Below, in pieces: positions 39,572 through 48,886 of a DNA stretch of 56,099 bases. The notes below the pieces were generated by a model, which did not search any database, was not told the DNA's origin, and saw only the letters and a program-made list of their open reading frames with translations. A program made the translations under genes and the position numbers. Origin of the DNA: CALGFH01 sp036003705 (GTDB taxonomy: Bacteria; Actinomycetota; CALGFH01); assembly GCA_036003705.1 (NCBI GenBank), contig DASYSE010000093.1, forward strand, positions 1-56,099, read 5' to 3'. Position 1 is the first letter of the stretch. The number at the start of each line of letters is the position of its first letter.

Positions 39572-41449
39572 TCAGACTTCCAGGCGGTGCAGGGACTTGC
39601 GGACCCGCTCGGCAATGCCGACCGCGTCAAGGCCCAGCTCGGCCAGCAGCACCTCGCGCTTGCCGTGGGGGAGGAACTGGTCGGGGATGCCCAGCCGCAG
39701 CAGCGGCGTGTGGACCTTCTCGTCGGCCAGGACCTCGGCCACGGCCGAGCCGAAGCCGCCGGCCAGCACGTTGTCCTCGACGGTCACGACCAGGCGGTGG
39801 GCCCCGGCGACGGCGCCGAGCCGAAGGTCGAGCGGCTTGACCCAGCGGGGGTCGACCAGGGTCACGCTGATCCCGTCCTGCTTGAGCAGCCGGGCCGCGT
39901 CCTCGCAGGAAACGGCCAGCTTGCCGAGGCCGAGCAGCAGCACGTCCCTGCCGCGGGTGCGCACGTCCCAGGCCCCGAGCTTCATCTTGCGGACCGGGCC
40001 GGCGACGGTGAGCCTGGGCGTGGTCGACCGCGGGAAGCGGATCGCGAACGGGCCGGCGGTGTGGGCGACCGCGGTGGCCAGGGCACGGCGCAGCTCGGCG
40101 CCGTCGCGTGGCGAGGCGATGACGAGGTTCGGGATCTGACGCAGGTAGGTGACGTCGTAGACGCCGTGGTGGGAGGAGCCGTCCTCGCCGGTGATGCCCG
40201 AACGGTCGAGCACGAAGATCACCGGCAGCCGGTGCAGGGCGACGTCCATCATCACCTGGTCGAAGGCCCGCTGCAGGAAGGTCGAGTAGATGGCGCAGAC
40301 CGGCCGCAGCCCCTGCAGGGCCATGCCGGCGGCCATGGTCACCCCGACCTGCTCGGCGATGCCGACGTCGAACACCCGGTCGGGGAACTCGGCCTGCATC
40401 ACCGTCAGCTTGGTCGGGCCCAGCATGGCGGCCGAGATGGCGACCAGCTCCGGGTGGCGGCGGGCCTCGTCGAGCAGGGCCTGGCCGAACACCTCGGTGA
40501 ACTGCAGGTCGTCGCCGGACCTGGGCAGGACCCGGCCCGTCTCCGGGTCGAAGGCGCCGAGCGAGTGGAGGTTGTCCTCCTCGTGCTGCTCGGCCGGCGG
40601 GTAGCCGCGGCCCTTCTGGGTGATGACGTGGAGCAGGACCGGGCCGGGCACCCGCTTGGCGTGGTCAAGCGCCTTCTCCATGGCGGCGAGGTCGTGGCCG
40701 TCCACCGGTCCGGCGTACTGCCAGCCGAGGTCCTCGAACACCACCCGGGGCGCCACCAGCGCCTTGGCTCCCTCCTTGAACCGCTTGGCCGCCTCGACCA
40801 TGCCCTCGCCGACCAGCGGCACCCGGCCGAGGGTTTCCTCGACGCCCTTCTTCAAGGTCTCGTAGCCGGGGTGGAGGCGGAACGGGGCCAGGTGGCCGGC
40901 CAGGCCGCCGACCGTCGGGGCGTAGGAGCGGCCGTTGTCGTTGAGGATCACCAGCAGGTCGGGCTTGCGGTGGCCGATCAGGTTGAGCGCCTCCAGCGCG
41001 ACCCCACCGGTGAGCGAGCCGTCGCCGACGACCGCCACCACCCGCCCCTCGGCGCCGGTGGCCTGGTTGGCCTCGGCAAGCCCAAGGGCGTAGCCGAGCG
41101 CGGTCGAGGCGTGGGAGTTCTCGATCACGTCGTGGGGGCTCTCGGAACGCGACGGGTAGCCGGACAGGCCGCCGAGGGTGCGCAGGTTGGCGAAGTCGTC
41201 CCGGCGGCCGGTGAGCAGCTTGTGCACGTACGCCTGGTGGCCGGTGTCCCAGACGATGCGGTCGACCGGCGAGTCCAGGGCCCGGTGCAGGGCGATGGTG
41301 AGCTCGACGACGCCGAGGTTGGGGCCGAGGTGGCCGCCGCGGGCGGCCACCGCTCGGACCAGGAAGTCCCGGATCTCGGCGGCCAGCTCGGTGAGTTGGG
41401 CGCCGGAGAGCTGTCGCAGGTCGCTTGGTTGCTTGATGGATTCCAGCAT
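39572..41449 (-). CDS. dxs: 1-deoxy-D-xylulose-5-phosphate synthase
   Basis: First enzyme of the MEP isoprenoid pathway, joining pyruvate and glyceraldehyde 3-phosphate with thiamine diphosphate. The 625-residue protein has the usual layout: GGHLGPNLGVVELTIALH, then VGDGSLTGGVALEALN with the ThDP/Mg motif, LNDNGRSYAPTVGGL, the transketolase pyrimidine domain (FDVGIAEQVGVTMAAGMAL, with its Glu) and DRSGITGEDGSSHHG. The C-terminal domain ends FLPHGKREVLLAELGLDA. ATG 41449 is used; longer open frames are antisense to other genes. Its tail faces crtYd, placing precursor supply next to carotenoid genes. Confidence 0.95.
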   Translation of the reverse strand: MLESIKQPSDLRQLSGAQLTELAAEIRDFLVRAVAARGGHLGPNLGVVELTIALHRALDSPVDRIVWDTGHQAYVHKLLTGRRDDFANLRTLGGLSGYPSRSESPHDVIENSHASTALGYALGLAEANQATGAEGRVVAVVGDGSLTGGVALEALNLIGHRKPDLLVILNDNGRSYAPTVGGLAGHLAPFRLHPGYETLKKGVEETLGRVPLVGEGMVEAAKRFKEGAKALVAPRVVFEDLGWQYAGPVDGHDLAAMEKALDHAKRVPGPVLLHVITQKGRGYPPAEQHEEDNLHSLGAFDPETGRVLPRSGDDLQFTEVFGQALLDEARRHPELVAISAAMLGPTKLTVMQAEFPDRVFDVGIAEQVGVTMAAGMALQGLRPVCAIYSTFLQRAFDQVMMDVALHRLPVIFVLDRSGITGEDGSSHHGVYDVTYLRQIPNLVIASPRDGAELRRALATAVAHTAGPFAIRFPRSTTPRLTVAGPVRKMKLGAWDVRTRGRDVLLLGLGKLAVSCEDAARLLKQDGISVTLVDPRWVKPLDLRLGAVAGAHRLVVTVEDNVLAGGFGSAVAEVLADEKVHTPLLRLGIPDQFLPHGKREVLLAELGLDAVGIAERVRKSLHRLEV

Positions 41450-41458
41450 GACCGCTCG

Positions 41459-41464
41459 AGGATA
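41459..41464 (-). promoter_or_regulatory. -10 box (TATCCT), leaderless dxs
   Basis: TATCCT on the minus strand ends nine bases before ATG 41449; only a weak GAGCGG lies between. Confidence 0.45.
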
Positions 41465-41502
41465 TGGCCTTTTCGGTGTTTCCGCCTCCCGACGGGGCGA
41501 GC

Positions 41503-42405
41503 CTACCGTAGCGAGGTGTCGGCACGACGAACCGCCAGCAGGAGCTGGAAGCAGCCGGCCGCCTCCAGGACGGCCAGGACCGCCAGCGCCAGGGGATAGC
41601 CGGCGTGAAGAGCGGCCTGCGCCGGGCCGGCGCCGGCGAGCTGGGCGGCGCCGACGATCAGGCCGGCCAGGCCGAGCACGACCAGCCGGGTCGGCCGCTC
41701 GCCGGGGGTGGCCAGCGACCAGGCGGCCACGACCTGGGCGGCCTGGGCTCTCGCCCGCACGTACTCGAGCAGTAGCAGCAGCCCGGAAGCGGCCGTCCCG
41801 GTGGCGACGGCCAGCGCCGCCCAGCCCGGATCGGCCGTGGTCGCGACCAGCACGACCGGCCCGGCAACCACGGCCAGGTCGGCCAGCCGGTCGGCGGTCG
41901 AGTCCCACACGAACCCGAACGCGCTGCTGCGGCCCTGCATCACCGCCACCGCCCCGTCGACCGAGTCGGCCACCCCGGCCAGCAGTGTCAGCGACCCGGC
42001 GGCGGCGGCCCAGCCCGGGCCGAGGGTGGCCGTCCAGCCGGCCACCAGCGCCAGCCACAGCGCGGCCAGCGTGACCAGGTCCGGGTCCACCCCGGCGCGG
42101 GCCAGCGGCGCCCCGACGGCGTACGGCAGCCGCAGGTAGGCGGCGGCCAGCCGGCCCCCGGGCTGCGCCTCCTCCCCGAGCAGGTGCGCCGCCCGCCACC
42201 CGGCCTGGTACCGCTCGAACGTCCAGGCGGCCGGCGGCCCGGCCGCTCCCGCCTCGGCGTCGCCGGGCGGCCGGGCCGGGGCGGCCGGCGGGAGGCGACC
42301 AGACGGGGTGCGCGCCAGCGCGGTCCAGGCGAGGATGGCGACGCCGGCCACGCCAAGGCCGACCCCGGCCCATCCCGTCACGTCCACCGTCCGACCCCCG
42401 TCCAT
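41503..42405 (-). CDS. CDP-alcohol phosphatidyltransferase-like membrane protein
   Basis: About 300 residues with six or more helices. The family motif D-x2-D-G-x2-A-R-x8-G-x3-D-x3-D is seen as DSVDGAVAV then GFVWDSTADR, all metal aspartates kept but the Arg replaced by Val. Members transfer a phospho-alcohol from a CDP-linked donor, making phospholipids or related products. The N-terminal 90 residues are an extra helix and linker. ATG 42405 is a guess; GTG 42423 upstream and GTGs shortly downstream are alternatives. Product unknown. It is divergent from the GT2 gene. Confidence 0.75.
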   Translation of the reverse strand: MDGGRTVDVTGWAGVGLGVAGVAILAWTALARTPSGRLPPAAPARPPGDAEAGAAGPPAAWTFERYQAGWRAAHLLGEEAQPGGRLAAAYLRLPYAVGAPLARAGVDPDLVTLAALWLALVAGWTATLGPGWAAAAGSLTLLAGVADSVDGAVAVMQGRSSAFGFVWDSTADRLADLAVVAGPVVLVATTADPGWAALAVATGTAASGLLLLLEYVRARAQAAQVVAAWSLATPGERPTRLVVLGLAGLIVGAAQLAGAGPAQAALHAGYPLALAVLAVLEAAGCFQLLLAVRRADTSLR

Positions 42406-42478
42406 CCAGGTCCGCCGTGCCACTCCGACCGGCCCTCACGCCGGTCCAGGCACGTTCCCATCCACCGGGAGGTGCTGC

Positions 42479-43627
42479 TTGCCGTCGCGGGCTCGCAACC
42501 TTGTCGCCCTCCTGGCCGGGGTCGCCGGGCTGGCCGCCGGGGTCCACAGCCTTGCACGGCTCCGGCGGGCCGGGCGACCCGAGCACTGGCTCGGCCCTGG
42601 CCACCCCGGGGTGTTCAGCGAGTCGGTCAGCGTGGTCGTGCCCGCCCGCGACGAGGCCGGGCGGATCGGGGGCTGCGTGGCCGCGCTGCTGGCCCAGGAC
42701 GCCGCCGTCGCCGAGGTGGTGGTGGTCGACGACGCCTCCACCGATCGAACGGCGGAGGAGGCGCAGGCGGCCGGGGCCATGGTCGAGCCGGCCCCGCCTC
42801 CGGGCCCGGGCGCCGCCGGCAAGGCGGCCGCCTGCGCCCTTGGGGCGGCGGTCGCCCGGGAGGGCCGCTGGCTGGCCTTTGTCGACGCCGACGTGCTGCT
42901 GGCCCCCGAGGCCCTCTCGCGGCTCCAGGCGGCCTGCCTGGCCTCCGGGGCGGCGGCGGCCAGCCCGCTGGCCAGGCAGGCGACCGGGACCTGGTGGGAG
43001 GAGCTGCTCCTGCCCGACCTGGGCCTGCAGGTGGCCGAGCGGCTGGACCTCGACGCGGTCGCCGACCCGGCCCGGCCGGCCGCCTTCCTGTCCGGGCAGT
43101 GCCTGCTGGTCCGACGGGACGCCTACGACGCCGTGGGCGGCTTTGCGGCCGTGGCCGGTTCGCTGGTCGAGGACGTCGCCCTCGCCGGCAGGCTCAAGGC
43201 GGTCGGCTACCGGCTGGACGTCCGTCTGGCCCCCGGCCTTGCCGCGGTGCGCATGTACGGCCGGTTCGGCGACCTGCGGGAGGGGCTGGCCAGGAACCTG
43301 GCCGAGGTGTGGGGGGAGGGGACCGGCTCGCTGGCCAGGCAGGCGGCGCGGGCGGCGGCCGGGGCGGCGCCCTGGCTGGCTCTTGCCGCGCGGCCGGGGC
43401 CGGCGGCCAGGCGGGTGGCGGTCGCCGGCGGCCTGCTCCAGCTGACCGTCCGGGCCGGCGGCCGGCTGGTCGCAGGGGCCGACCCTCGCCTGGCGCCCGG
43501 CTACCCGCTGGCCGACATGGTCCTGCTGGCCGTCTACGCCGACTCGGTCCGCCGTCGCCGCAGCGGCGCCCCGGTCATCTGGAAAGGCCGCACCTACCGG
43601 GCCGGTACGCCCGACATCCGTTTGTAA
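42479..43627 (+). CDS. GT2-family glycosyltransferase (CrtQ-like)
   Basis: A 382-residue enzyme. TTG 42479 has GGGAGG six bases upstream. One N-terminal membrane helix (LVALLAGVAGLAAGVHSLAR) precedes a GT-A domain: SVSVVVPARDEAGRIGGCV, VVVVDDASTDRT, FVDADVLL (the DxD metal site) and GQCLLVRRDAYDAVGGF, followed by EDVALAGRLKAVGYRLDVR and two or three C-terminal helices. The layout resembles carotenoid or hopanoid-associated GT2 enzymes, and it lies between dxs and crtB, so a carotenoid glycoside is plausible. The acceptor is not shown. Confidence 0.8.
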   Translation: MPSRARNLVALLAGVAGLAAGVHSLARLRRAGRPEHWLGPGHPGVFSESVSVVVPARDEAGRIGGCVAALLAQDAAVAEVVVVDDASTDRTAEEAQAAGAMVEPAPPPGPGAAGKAAACALGAAVAREGRWLAFVDADVLLAPEALSRLQAACLASGAAAASPLARQATGTWWEELLLPDLGLQVAERLDLDAVADPARPAAFLSGQCLLVRRDAYDAVGGFAAVAGSLVEDVALAGRLKAVGYRLDVRLAPGLAAVRMYGRFGDLREGLARNLAEVWGEGTGSLARQAARAAAGAAPWLALAARPGPAARRVAVAGGLLQLTVRAGGRLVAGADPRLAPGYPLADMVLLAVYADSVRRRRSGAPVIWKGRTYRAGTPDIRL

Positions 43628-43661
43628 CAAGGATTTGCGGGAGCGCCGGCGGCCCAGTGGC

Positions 43662-43667
43662 TACCAT
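43662..43667 (+). promoter_or_regulatory. -10 box (TACCAT), leaderless DUF4032 gene
   Basis: TACCAT ends seven bases before GTG 43675. It contains the ATG 43666, so GTG 43675 is the better start. Confidence 0.5.
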
Positions 43668-43674
43668 GGCCGGC

Positions 43675-44937
43675 GTGACCGGTATCTCGATCCGCCTGCG
43701 GGCCGCCTCGCCGGGGCTGATCGCCCTGCCCTGGCTGGACCGGCTCGATGCATGGCCGCCCGAGGCGGCCGCCTTCCGCGACCTCAACGTCGGGCCGAGC
43801 CGCCACCTGGTCCGCTTCGTGGAGGCCGACTCGGTCCTGTACGCCCTCAAGGAGCTGCCGACCCGGATCGCCGACAAGGAGTACCGGGTGCTGCGGGACC
43901 TCGAGCTCCGCGAGCTCCCGGCGGTCCGGCCGGTCGGCCTGGTCGACCACCCCGACAGCGGCAACTCGATCCTGGTCACCGAGTTCCTCGAGCACTCCTG
44001 GCAGTTCCGGCGGCTGTTCCGGCGGCTGCCCCGCGAGCTGGTCAAGCACCGGGAGCGGCTGCTCGACGCGATCGCCGGCCTGCTGGTCGACCTGCACCGG
44101 GCCGGGGTGTTCTGGGGGGACTGCTCGCTGGCCAACACCCTGTTCAAGCGCGACGGCCAGCTGCTGCAGGCATACCTGGTCGACGCCGAGACCAGCGAGG
44201 TCCACCCCGGCCTGACCAACGGCCAGCGCGCCCACGATCTCGACATCCTGGTCGAGAACGTGTCCGGTGACCTGGTCGACGTCTCCATGGAGCTGGGGGA
44301 GGGCGGCGAGCGGATCGAGGAGGACCTGGCCGCCGCCGAGAGCATCGCCGACCGCTACCGGGCCCTGTGGGACGAGCTGACCCACGAGGAGACCTTCGGG
44401 CCGGTCGACCGCTACAAGGTCGAGGCCAGGGTGCGCCGGCTCAACGAGCTCGGCTTCGCCATCGACGAGCTCGCCCTCGAGCCGGCCACCGCCGACCGCA
44501 GCACCCTGCGGCTCAAGGTCGCGGTGGCCAACCGCCGCTTCCACGCCCAGGAGCTGCAGCGCCTGACCGGCCTCGAGGTCGGGGAGGGGCAGGCCACCAT
44601 CCTGCTCAATGACCTCCGCTCCCACCAGTCCCGGCTGGCCATGGAACAGCCGGAGGCGGTGGCCAACGACGTCGTGGCCGGCTTTCGCTGGCGCACCGAC
44701 GCGTTCGAGCCCGGCATGGCCAAGGCGGCCGCCGCCCTCGGGGACGTCGCCGACCCCATCCAGGCCTACTGCGACCTGCTGGAGGTCCGCTGGCTGCTGT
44801 CGGAGCAGGAGCGCCGCGACGTCGGCGAGGAGGCCGCCCTGGCCGCCCTGGCCAGAAGGCAGGCTCCGTCGGAGTCGGCCGCCCAGATGGTGGTGGCCGA
44901 GAGCGCAACGGCCAGCTTCCCCCGGGTCGACAGCTAG
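43675..44937 (+). CDS. DUF4032 protein with kinase-like fold
   Basis: A 420-residue actinobacterial protein. The first 240 residues look like a small-molecule or LPS-kinase-type fold: YALKELPTRIADKEYRVLRD (Lys and Glu), LLVDLHRAGVFWGDCSLANT (catalytic Asp, Asn) and YLVDAETSEVHP (metal Asp). The C-terminal DUF4032 part (FGPVDRYKVEARVRRLNELG onward) is helical. It probably phosphorylates an unknown substrate. Its TAG stop overlaps the TetR stop tail to tail within one CTAG. Confidence 0.82.
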   Translation: MTGISIRLRAASPGLIALPWLDRLDAWPPEAAAFRDLNVGPSRHLVRFVEADSVLYALKELPTRIADKEYRVLRDLELRELPAVRPVGLVDHPDSGNSILVTEFLEHSWQFRRLFRRLPRELVKHRERLLDAIAGLLVDLHRAGVFWGDCSLANTLFKRDGQLLQAYLVDAETSEVHPGLTNGQRAHDLDILVENVSGDLVDVSMELGEGGERIEEDLAAAESIADRYRALWDELTHEETFGPVDRYKVEARVRRLNELGFAIDELALEPATADRSTLRLKVAVANRRFHAQELQRLTGLEVGEGQATILLNDLRSHQSRLAMEQPEAVANDVVAGFRWRTDAFEPGMAKAAAALGDVADPIQAYCDLLEVRWLLSEQERRDVGEEAALAALARRQAPSESAAQMVVAESATASFPRVDS

Positions 44938-45542
44938 GGCCGGGCCGGGGTGGCGGCGGCGATGTCGCCGGTCAGGTAGCGCTGCAGGTTCGGCCCGATC
45001 GCGGCCGCGACCAGGGCGGGCGGAGCCGAGGCCAGCGGCTCCACCCGGATGATGTAGCGGGCCAGCAGCAGGCCGACGAGCTGGGAGCCGACCAGGCTGG
45101 CGCGCAGCTTGGCGTCGGGGCTGCCGAGCTCCTCGGCGATCCGGCCGAGGACCTCCTCGGTGATGAACTCGCGCAGCATGGCGGCGGCCCGCTCGTCCGA
45201 GACCGCCGAGCGGACCAGGGCCAGCATGGGGCTGTTGTTGGCCGCCTGGTCCCAGACCGACAGGAACAGCCCGATCATCCGCTGGCCGATCACCTCGGGG
45301 TCGTCGGCCAGCAGGGCCGAGAGCTGCTCGACCGGGTTGACCGGAAGCTGCACCGCGGCCACGAACAGACCCTGCTTGGTGCCGAAGTAGTGGTGGACCA
45401 GGGCTGGGTCGACGCCGGCCAGCTCGGCCACACCGCGGATGGTGGCCCGCTGGTAGCCGTGCTCGGCAAAGGCCCGCCGGGCAGCGTCCAGGATCGCCTC
45501 CCTGGTCCCGCTGACCCCGGGCCGCCGGCCGGTCCGTGCCAT
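44934..45542 (-). CDS. TetR-family transcription regulator
   Basis: A 202-residue regulator. The N-terminal HTH (TREAILDAARRAFAEHGYQR, then GVAELAGVDPALVHHYFGTK) is canonical, and the rest is the ligand and dimer domain. ATG 45542 follows GGAGGG; nine upstream codons are unlikely. It is transcribed toward DUF4032 and away from the carotenoid genes. The ligand is unknown; the nearby genes are candidate targets only by position. Confidence 0.88.
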   Translation of the reverse strand: MARTGRRPGVSGTREAILDAARRAFAEHGYQRATIRGVAELAGVDPALVHHYFGTKQGLFVAAVQLPVNPVEQLSALLADDPEVIGQRMIGLFLSVWDQAANNSPMLALVRSAVSDERAAAMLREFITEEVLGRIAEELGSPDAKLRASLVGSQLVGLLLARYIIRVEPLASAPPALVAAAIGPNLQRYLTGDIAAATPARP

Positions 45543-45579
45543 CGCCTGTTCCCTCCGCGAACTCGCCAACCGTTGAAAT

Positions 45580-45585
45580 AGCCTA
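45580..45585 (-). promoter_or_regulatory. -10 box (TAGGCT) of the TetR gene
   Basis: TAGGCT on the minus strand lies 37 bases before ATG 45542, in an AT-richer pocket. Confidence 0.4.
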
Positions 45586-45596
45586 CCCGAGATCGC

Positions 45597-46427
45597 CTAC
45601 GGGCGGGCGCTGAGCAGGAAGCCGCCCCGCTCCTCGTAGGTCAGCAGGCCCACGAAGGCGGAGCGGACCTCGAGACTGACCTCCCGCTCCTCCTTGACCA
45701 CCAGGCCGTCGGCGTCCAGCCACAGGTCCCGGACGGCGCCGCCGGTCGACCGGCCTGACAGGGCCGTGACCAGGCGGACGTGCCTGGTGGCGACGGCGCC
45801 GCCGTCGGTCTGGACCGTCTCGGCGCCGCGGTAGACGGTGGTGTTGACCGAGGTCGAGGCGTCCTCGCCGCAGCGCCAGCCGCGGGCCGCACCCGGCCGC
45901 CGGCCGGTGAGCAGGCGGCGGCCGACCGGTGCGCAGGCGAACCGCTGCACCCCCGGCACCAGGAAGTAGGTCAGGCTGGTCGAATAGGCGAAGTCGTCGG
46001 CGTCGTCGCCGTCGGCGCAGAAGTCGTAGGTCTCGACGTGCTGGTCGAAGATGGGGATGGTCTCCCGCCAGCGGCAGCCGCCCCGCCAGGTGATCACCCT
46101 GACCGTCTCCGCTGGATAGACGCGGTTCACCCCGAAGCGGTCGATCCGCTCGTAGCCGCTGGTGCGGTAGCGGTAGACCCCGGCCGGAGGCCGCGGGCCG
46201 GTCGCGGTCCCGGTGGCCGCCGGGACCGTCCGGCCGGCGAGGAAGCTGGCCTTGGCCTGTTCGGCCCCCACCGGGGTGGCCAGCCCGCGGGCCCACAGCA
46301 GGAATCCGTCCGCTCCCGCCACCACCAGGGCCACGACCACCGCGGCCCGCAGCCAGCGCCCGGCCCGGCGCGCAGCGACCGGCTGCCGGGTAGCCCGGGA
46401 CAGGGTCGCGCCGCGGCGGACGGTCAC
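45597..46427 (-). CDS. Secreted or membrane-anchored protein of the carotenoid operon, unknown function
   Basis: A 276-residue protein with an Arg-rich start, one membrane segment (AAVVVALVVAGADGFLLWAR, about 28-47) and an external domain rich in strands. Cys occurs as RGGCRW, YDFCADGD, FACAPV and RWRCGED, enough for two disulfides. PAGVYRYRTSGYERIDRFGVN begins the external domain. It is last in the crt operon: GTG 46427 overlaps the crtB stop (GTGA). The crt link is by position only; it may be envelope related. Confidence 0.7.
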   Translation of the reverse strand: MTVRRGATLSRATRQPVAARRAGRWLRAAVVVALVVAGADGFLLWARGLATPVGAEQAKASFLAGRTVPAATGTATGPRPPAGVYRYRTSGYERIDRFGVNRVYPAETVRVITWRGGCRWRETIPIFDQHVETYDFCADGDDADDFAYSTSLTYFLVPGVQRFACAPVGRRLLTGRRPGAARGWRCGEDASTSVNTTVYRGAETVQTDGGAVATRHVRLVTALSGRSTGGAVRDLWLDADGLVVKEEREVSLEVRSAFVGLLTYEERGGFLLSARP

Positions 46428-47392
46428 GGGCTCCCCGGGGTGGTGACGCTGACCCGGCGTTCGGCCCGGGCGGCGGCCCGGGCGGCGATGAGCTGGCGGC
46501 TGGCGACGCTGAGGCGGCGGTGGCGGGGGACCCGGACCCGGCCCTGGAGGATCTGGTAGCCGGCCCGTTCGACCTCGTCCAGGATGGCCTGGTACAGCCG
46601 GGTGGCGACCCGGATGCAGGGCCGGGAGGAGGGGGCGAGCAGGTCGATGCCGGGTTGGGCGGCCCGGTAGTGGGCTCTGGCCCGGTCGACCTGGAAGGCC
46701 AGCAGCTCGGCCACCTGGGGGGTGGCCCGGGTGGCGGCCAGGTCGGCGCGGCCGACCCCGAACCGTTCCAGGTCGGCCTGGGGGAGGTAGACGCGGCCGC
46801 GGCTCAGGTCTTCGGCGACGTCGCGGATGAAGTTGGTGAGCTGGAAGGCCAGGCCGAGCTGGCGGGCGTGCTCGCGGGCGGCCGGCGGGTCCGAGGTTTC
46901 CAGGATCGGGGTCAGCATGGTGCCGATCACCGCCGCCGACCCGTCCATGTAGCCGAGCAGGTCCTGGTAGGTCTGGTAGCCGTCGGTGTCAAGGTCCATG
47001 GCCATCGAGTCCAGGAACTTCTCGAAGTCGGCGACGTCCAGCTCGAAGGCGCGCACGGTGTGGAGCACGGCCGGCAGGACCGGGTCGTGGCAGGGCGCGC
47101 CGCGCAGGCCGGCGAAGAAGTGCTCGCCCCAGGCACGCAGGGCGGCCGCCCGCCGCTGGTGGTCCAGGGTCGAGGAGAGGTCGTCGACGATCTCGTCGGC
47201 GTAGCGGACGAACCCGTACAGGGCGTGGACGTGGCGGCGTTTCCAGCCGGGCAGCAACCTGGTGGCCAGGTAGTAGGTCCGCCCGTGGCGGGCGTGGAGC
47301 TGCCGGCAGCGCTCATAGGCGGCGCCGAGGGTCCACGGCTCCACGCCCGCCATCCGGGCCGGCCCGGGCGCCGCCACCCTGGCCGGCCTCAC
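46424..47392 (-). CDS. crtB: Phytoene/squalene synthase
   Basis: A 322-residue head-to-head prenyl synthase joining two GGPP molecules to phytoene. The first Asp-rich motif is RYADEIVDD and the second DVAEDLSRGRVYLP; YYLATRLLPGWKRRHVHALY is the conserved N-terminal helix. The neighbours (CrtI and a prenyl synthase) favour phytoene over squalene. GTG 47392 overlaps the crtI stop (GTGA). Confidence 0.92.
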   Translation of the reverse strand: MRPARVAAPGPARMAGVEPWTLGAAYERCRQLHARHGRTYYLATRLLPGWKRRHVHALYGFVRYADEIVDDLSSTLDHQRRAAALRAWGEHFFAGLRGAPCHDPVLPAVLHTVRAFELDVADFEKFLDSMAMDLDTDGYQTYQDLLGYMDGSAAVIGTMLTPILETSDPPAAREHARQLGLAFQLTNFIRDVAEDLSRGRVYLPQADLERFGVGRADLAATRATPQVAELLAFQVDRARAHYRAAQPGIDLLAPSSRPCIRVATRLYQAILDEVERAGYQILQGRVRVPRHRRLSVASRQLIAARAAARAERRVSVTTPGSP

Positions 47393-48879
47393 CGGTGCCC
47401 CTGCTTCCTGGAGAGCACCCGCTCGGCGGCCAGGCGGCCGGAGACCAGGACCATCGGCACCCCGACCCCGGGCACGGTGCCCATGCCGGCGAACCACAGG
47501 CCTGGCACGGTCGCCGAGGCGTTGGCCGGCCGGAACCAGCCGGTCTGGCTGAACCGGTGGTCCAGCGAGAACGGCGTCCCGGCGCTGAGCCCCTGCGCCT
47601 CCCAGGCGGGCGGGTCGACGACCAGCTCGGCCGCCCTGTCCCGGCGCAGGTCGCCGTAGCCGAGGGCGGCCAGCCGGCCGTACAGCCGTTCGCGCAGGCG
47701 CGGCCCGACCTCGGCCCAGTCCAGGCCGGCCTCGGTGTTGGCGGTCGGTTCCAGCACGAGCAGGGTGGCATGCCCCGGCGGGGCGGCGTCGGGGTCCTCG
47801 GGGGAGGGGTAGGTGACCAGCAGGCTCGGGTCGGGCTGGATGCCGCCGTGGCGGGTGAGCGCCTCGAAGCTGCCCTTCCAGTCGCGGCCGAGGTGCACGG
47901 TGTGGTGGGCCTGGCCCTCCAGCTGCCTGGTCAGGCCCAGGTGGACCAGGTAGCAGGACGGGGCGAAGCGCAGCCGGCGCCGCTGCACCCGCCAGTCCCT
48001 GGCCGCCGGCGGGAGCAGATGGGCGTAGGCGGCCGGCAGGTCGCTGGAGACGACGACGTCGTCGGCGGCCAGGCGCTCCCCGCCGGCCAGCAGTACCCCG
48101 GTGACCCCGCCGGGGCCGCCCTCGACCCGCTCGACCCGGGTGGAGCAGCGCAGGCCGGCGCCGGCCTTCTCGGCCACCCCGGCAAGGGCAAGGGCAAGGG
48201 CGTGCATGCCGCCGCGACGGGGGAAGAACGCGCCCCCGACCGTGTCCATGTGGGCCACCACCGCGTAGATGGCGAGCGCGTCGAACGGTGACAGACCCGT
48301 GTACAGGGCCTGGAAGGTATGGGCCCGGCGCAGCCGCCAGTCGGTCAGGTGGGTGGCGACCAGCGCGTGCAGCCGGCGGAAGCCGCCCAGCCGGGCCAGC
48401 CGCAGCAGGGCCAGCGGGCGGACCAGGTCGGCGGGGCCATCGACGTTGCGGTCGATGAACCCGCCCCACTCGGCCTCGAACATCCTCCCCAGGTGGTCGC
48501 GGAAGGCCAGGTAGCGGCCGGCCTCCTCGGGCCCGGCGAGCCGCTCGACCTCCGCCGCCATCCGTTCCCGGCCGGGCAGGACGTCGAGACGGCTGCCGTC
48601 GTGGAAGGTGAGCCGGTAGATCGGGTCGAGCGGGACCAGCTCCAGCCAGTCCTCCAGCTCCTCGCCGGCCGCGCCGACGGTGGACCGGACCACCTCGGGC
48701 ATGGTGAGCACCGACGGCCCGGTGTCGAAGCGGTAGCCGCCGATGGCGACCGTGCCGCAGCGGCCGCCAGGGGCCGCCTCGGCCTCGACCACGACGACCT
48801 CGCGGCCGGCCGCGGCCAGGTGGATGGCGGTGGAGAGGCCGGCAAGGCCAGCCCCAACGACCACCGTCCGCCCCGCCAC
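47389..48879 (-). CDS. crtI: Phytoene desaturase-type FAD oxidoreductase
   Basis: A 496-residue CrtI-family enzyme. GTG 48879 begins VAGRTVVVGAGLAGLSTAIH, the FAD Rossmann motif; GGRCGTVAIGGYRFDTGPSVLT follows, and the C-terminal FAD motif is PGLWFAGMGTVPGVGVPMVL. It introduces double bonds into phytoene in the membrane to give lycopene or a shorter desaturation product. The end (GMGTVPGVGVPMVLVSGRLAAERVL) is typical of bacterial CrtI. Upstream in-frame codons belong to the preceding gene's region. The stop overlaps crtB; the start follows the prenyl synthase by seven bases. Confidence 0.92.
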   Translation of the reverse strand: MAGRTVVVGAGLAGLSTAIHLAAAGREVVVVEAEAAPGGRCGTVAIGGYRFDTGPSVLTMPEVVRSTVGAAGEELEDWLELVPLDPIYRLTFHDGSRLDVLPGRERMAAEVERLAGPEEAGRYLAFRDHLGRMFEAEWGGFIDRNVDGPADLVRPLALLRLARLGGFRRLHALVATHLTDWRLRRAHTFQALYTGLSPFDALAIYAVVAHMDTVGGAFFPRRGGMHALALALAGVAEKAGAGLRCSTRVERVEGGPGGVTGVLLAGGERLAADDVVVSSDLPAAYAHLLPPAARDWRVQRRRLRFAPSCYLVHLGLTRQLEGQAHHTVHLGRDWKGSFEALTRHGGIQPDPSLLVTYPSPEDPDAAPPGHATLLVLEPTANTEAGLDWAEVGPRLRERLYGRLAALGYGDLRRDRAAELVVDPPAWEAQGLSAGTPFSLDHRFSQTGWFRPANASATVPGLWFAGMGTVPGVGVPMVLVSGRLAAERVLSRKQGHR

Positions 48880-48886
48880 GGCCGTC

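Noticed and set aside
39572..43630. A 1352-codon minus-strand open frame
   Set aside because: Only the part from 41449 down is DXS. The upstream portion runs antisense to the GT2 gene and over the CDP-alcohol gene in another frame.
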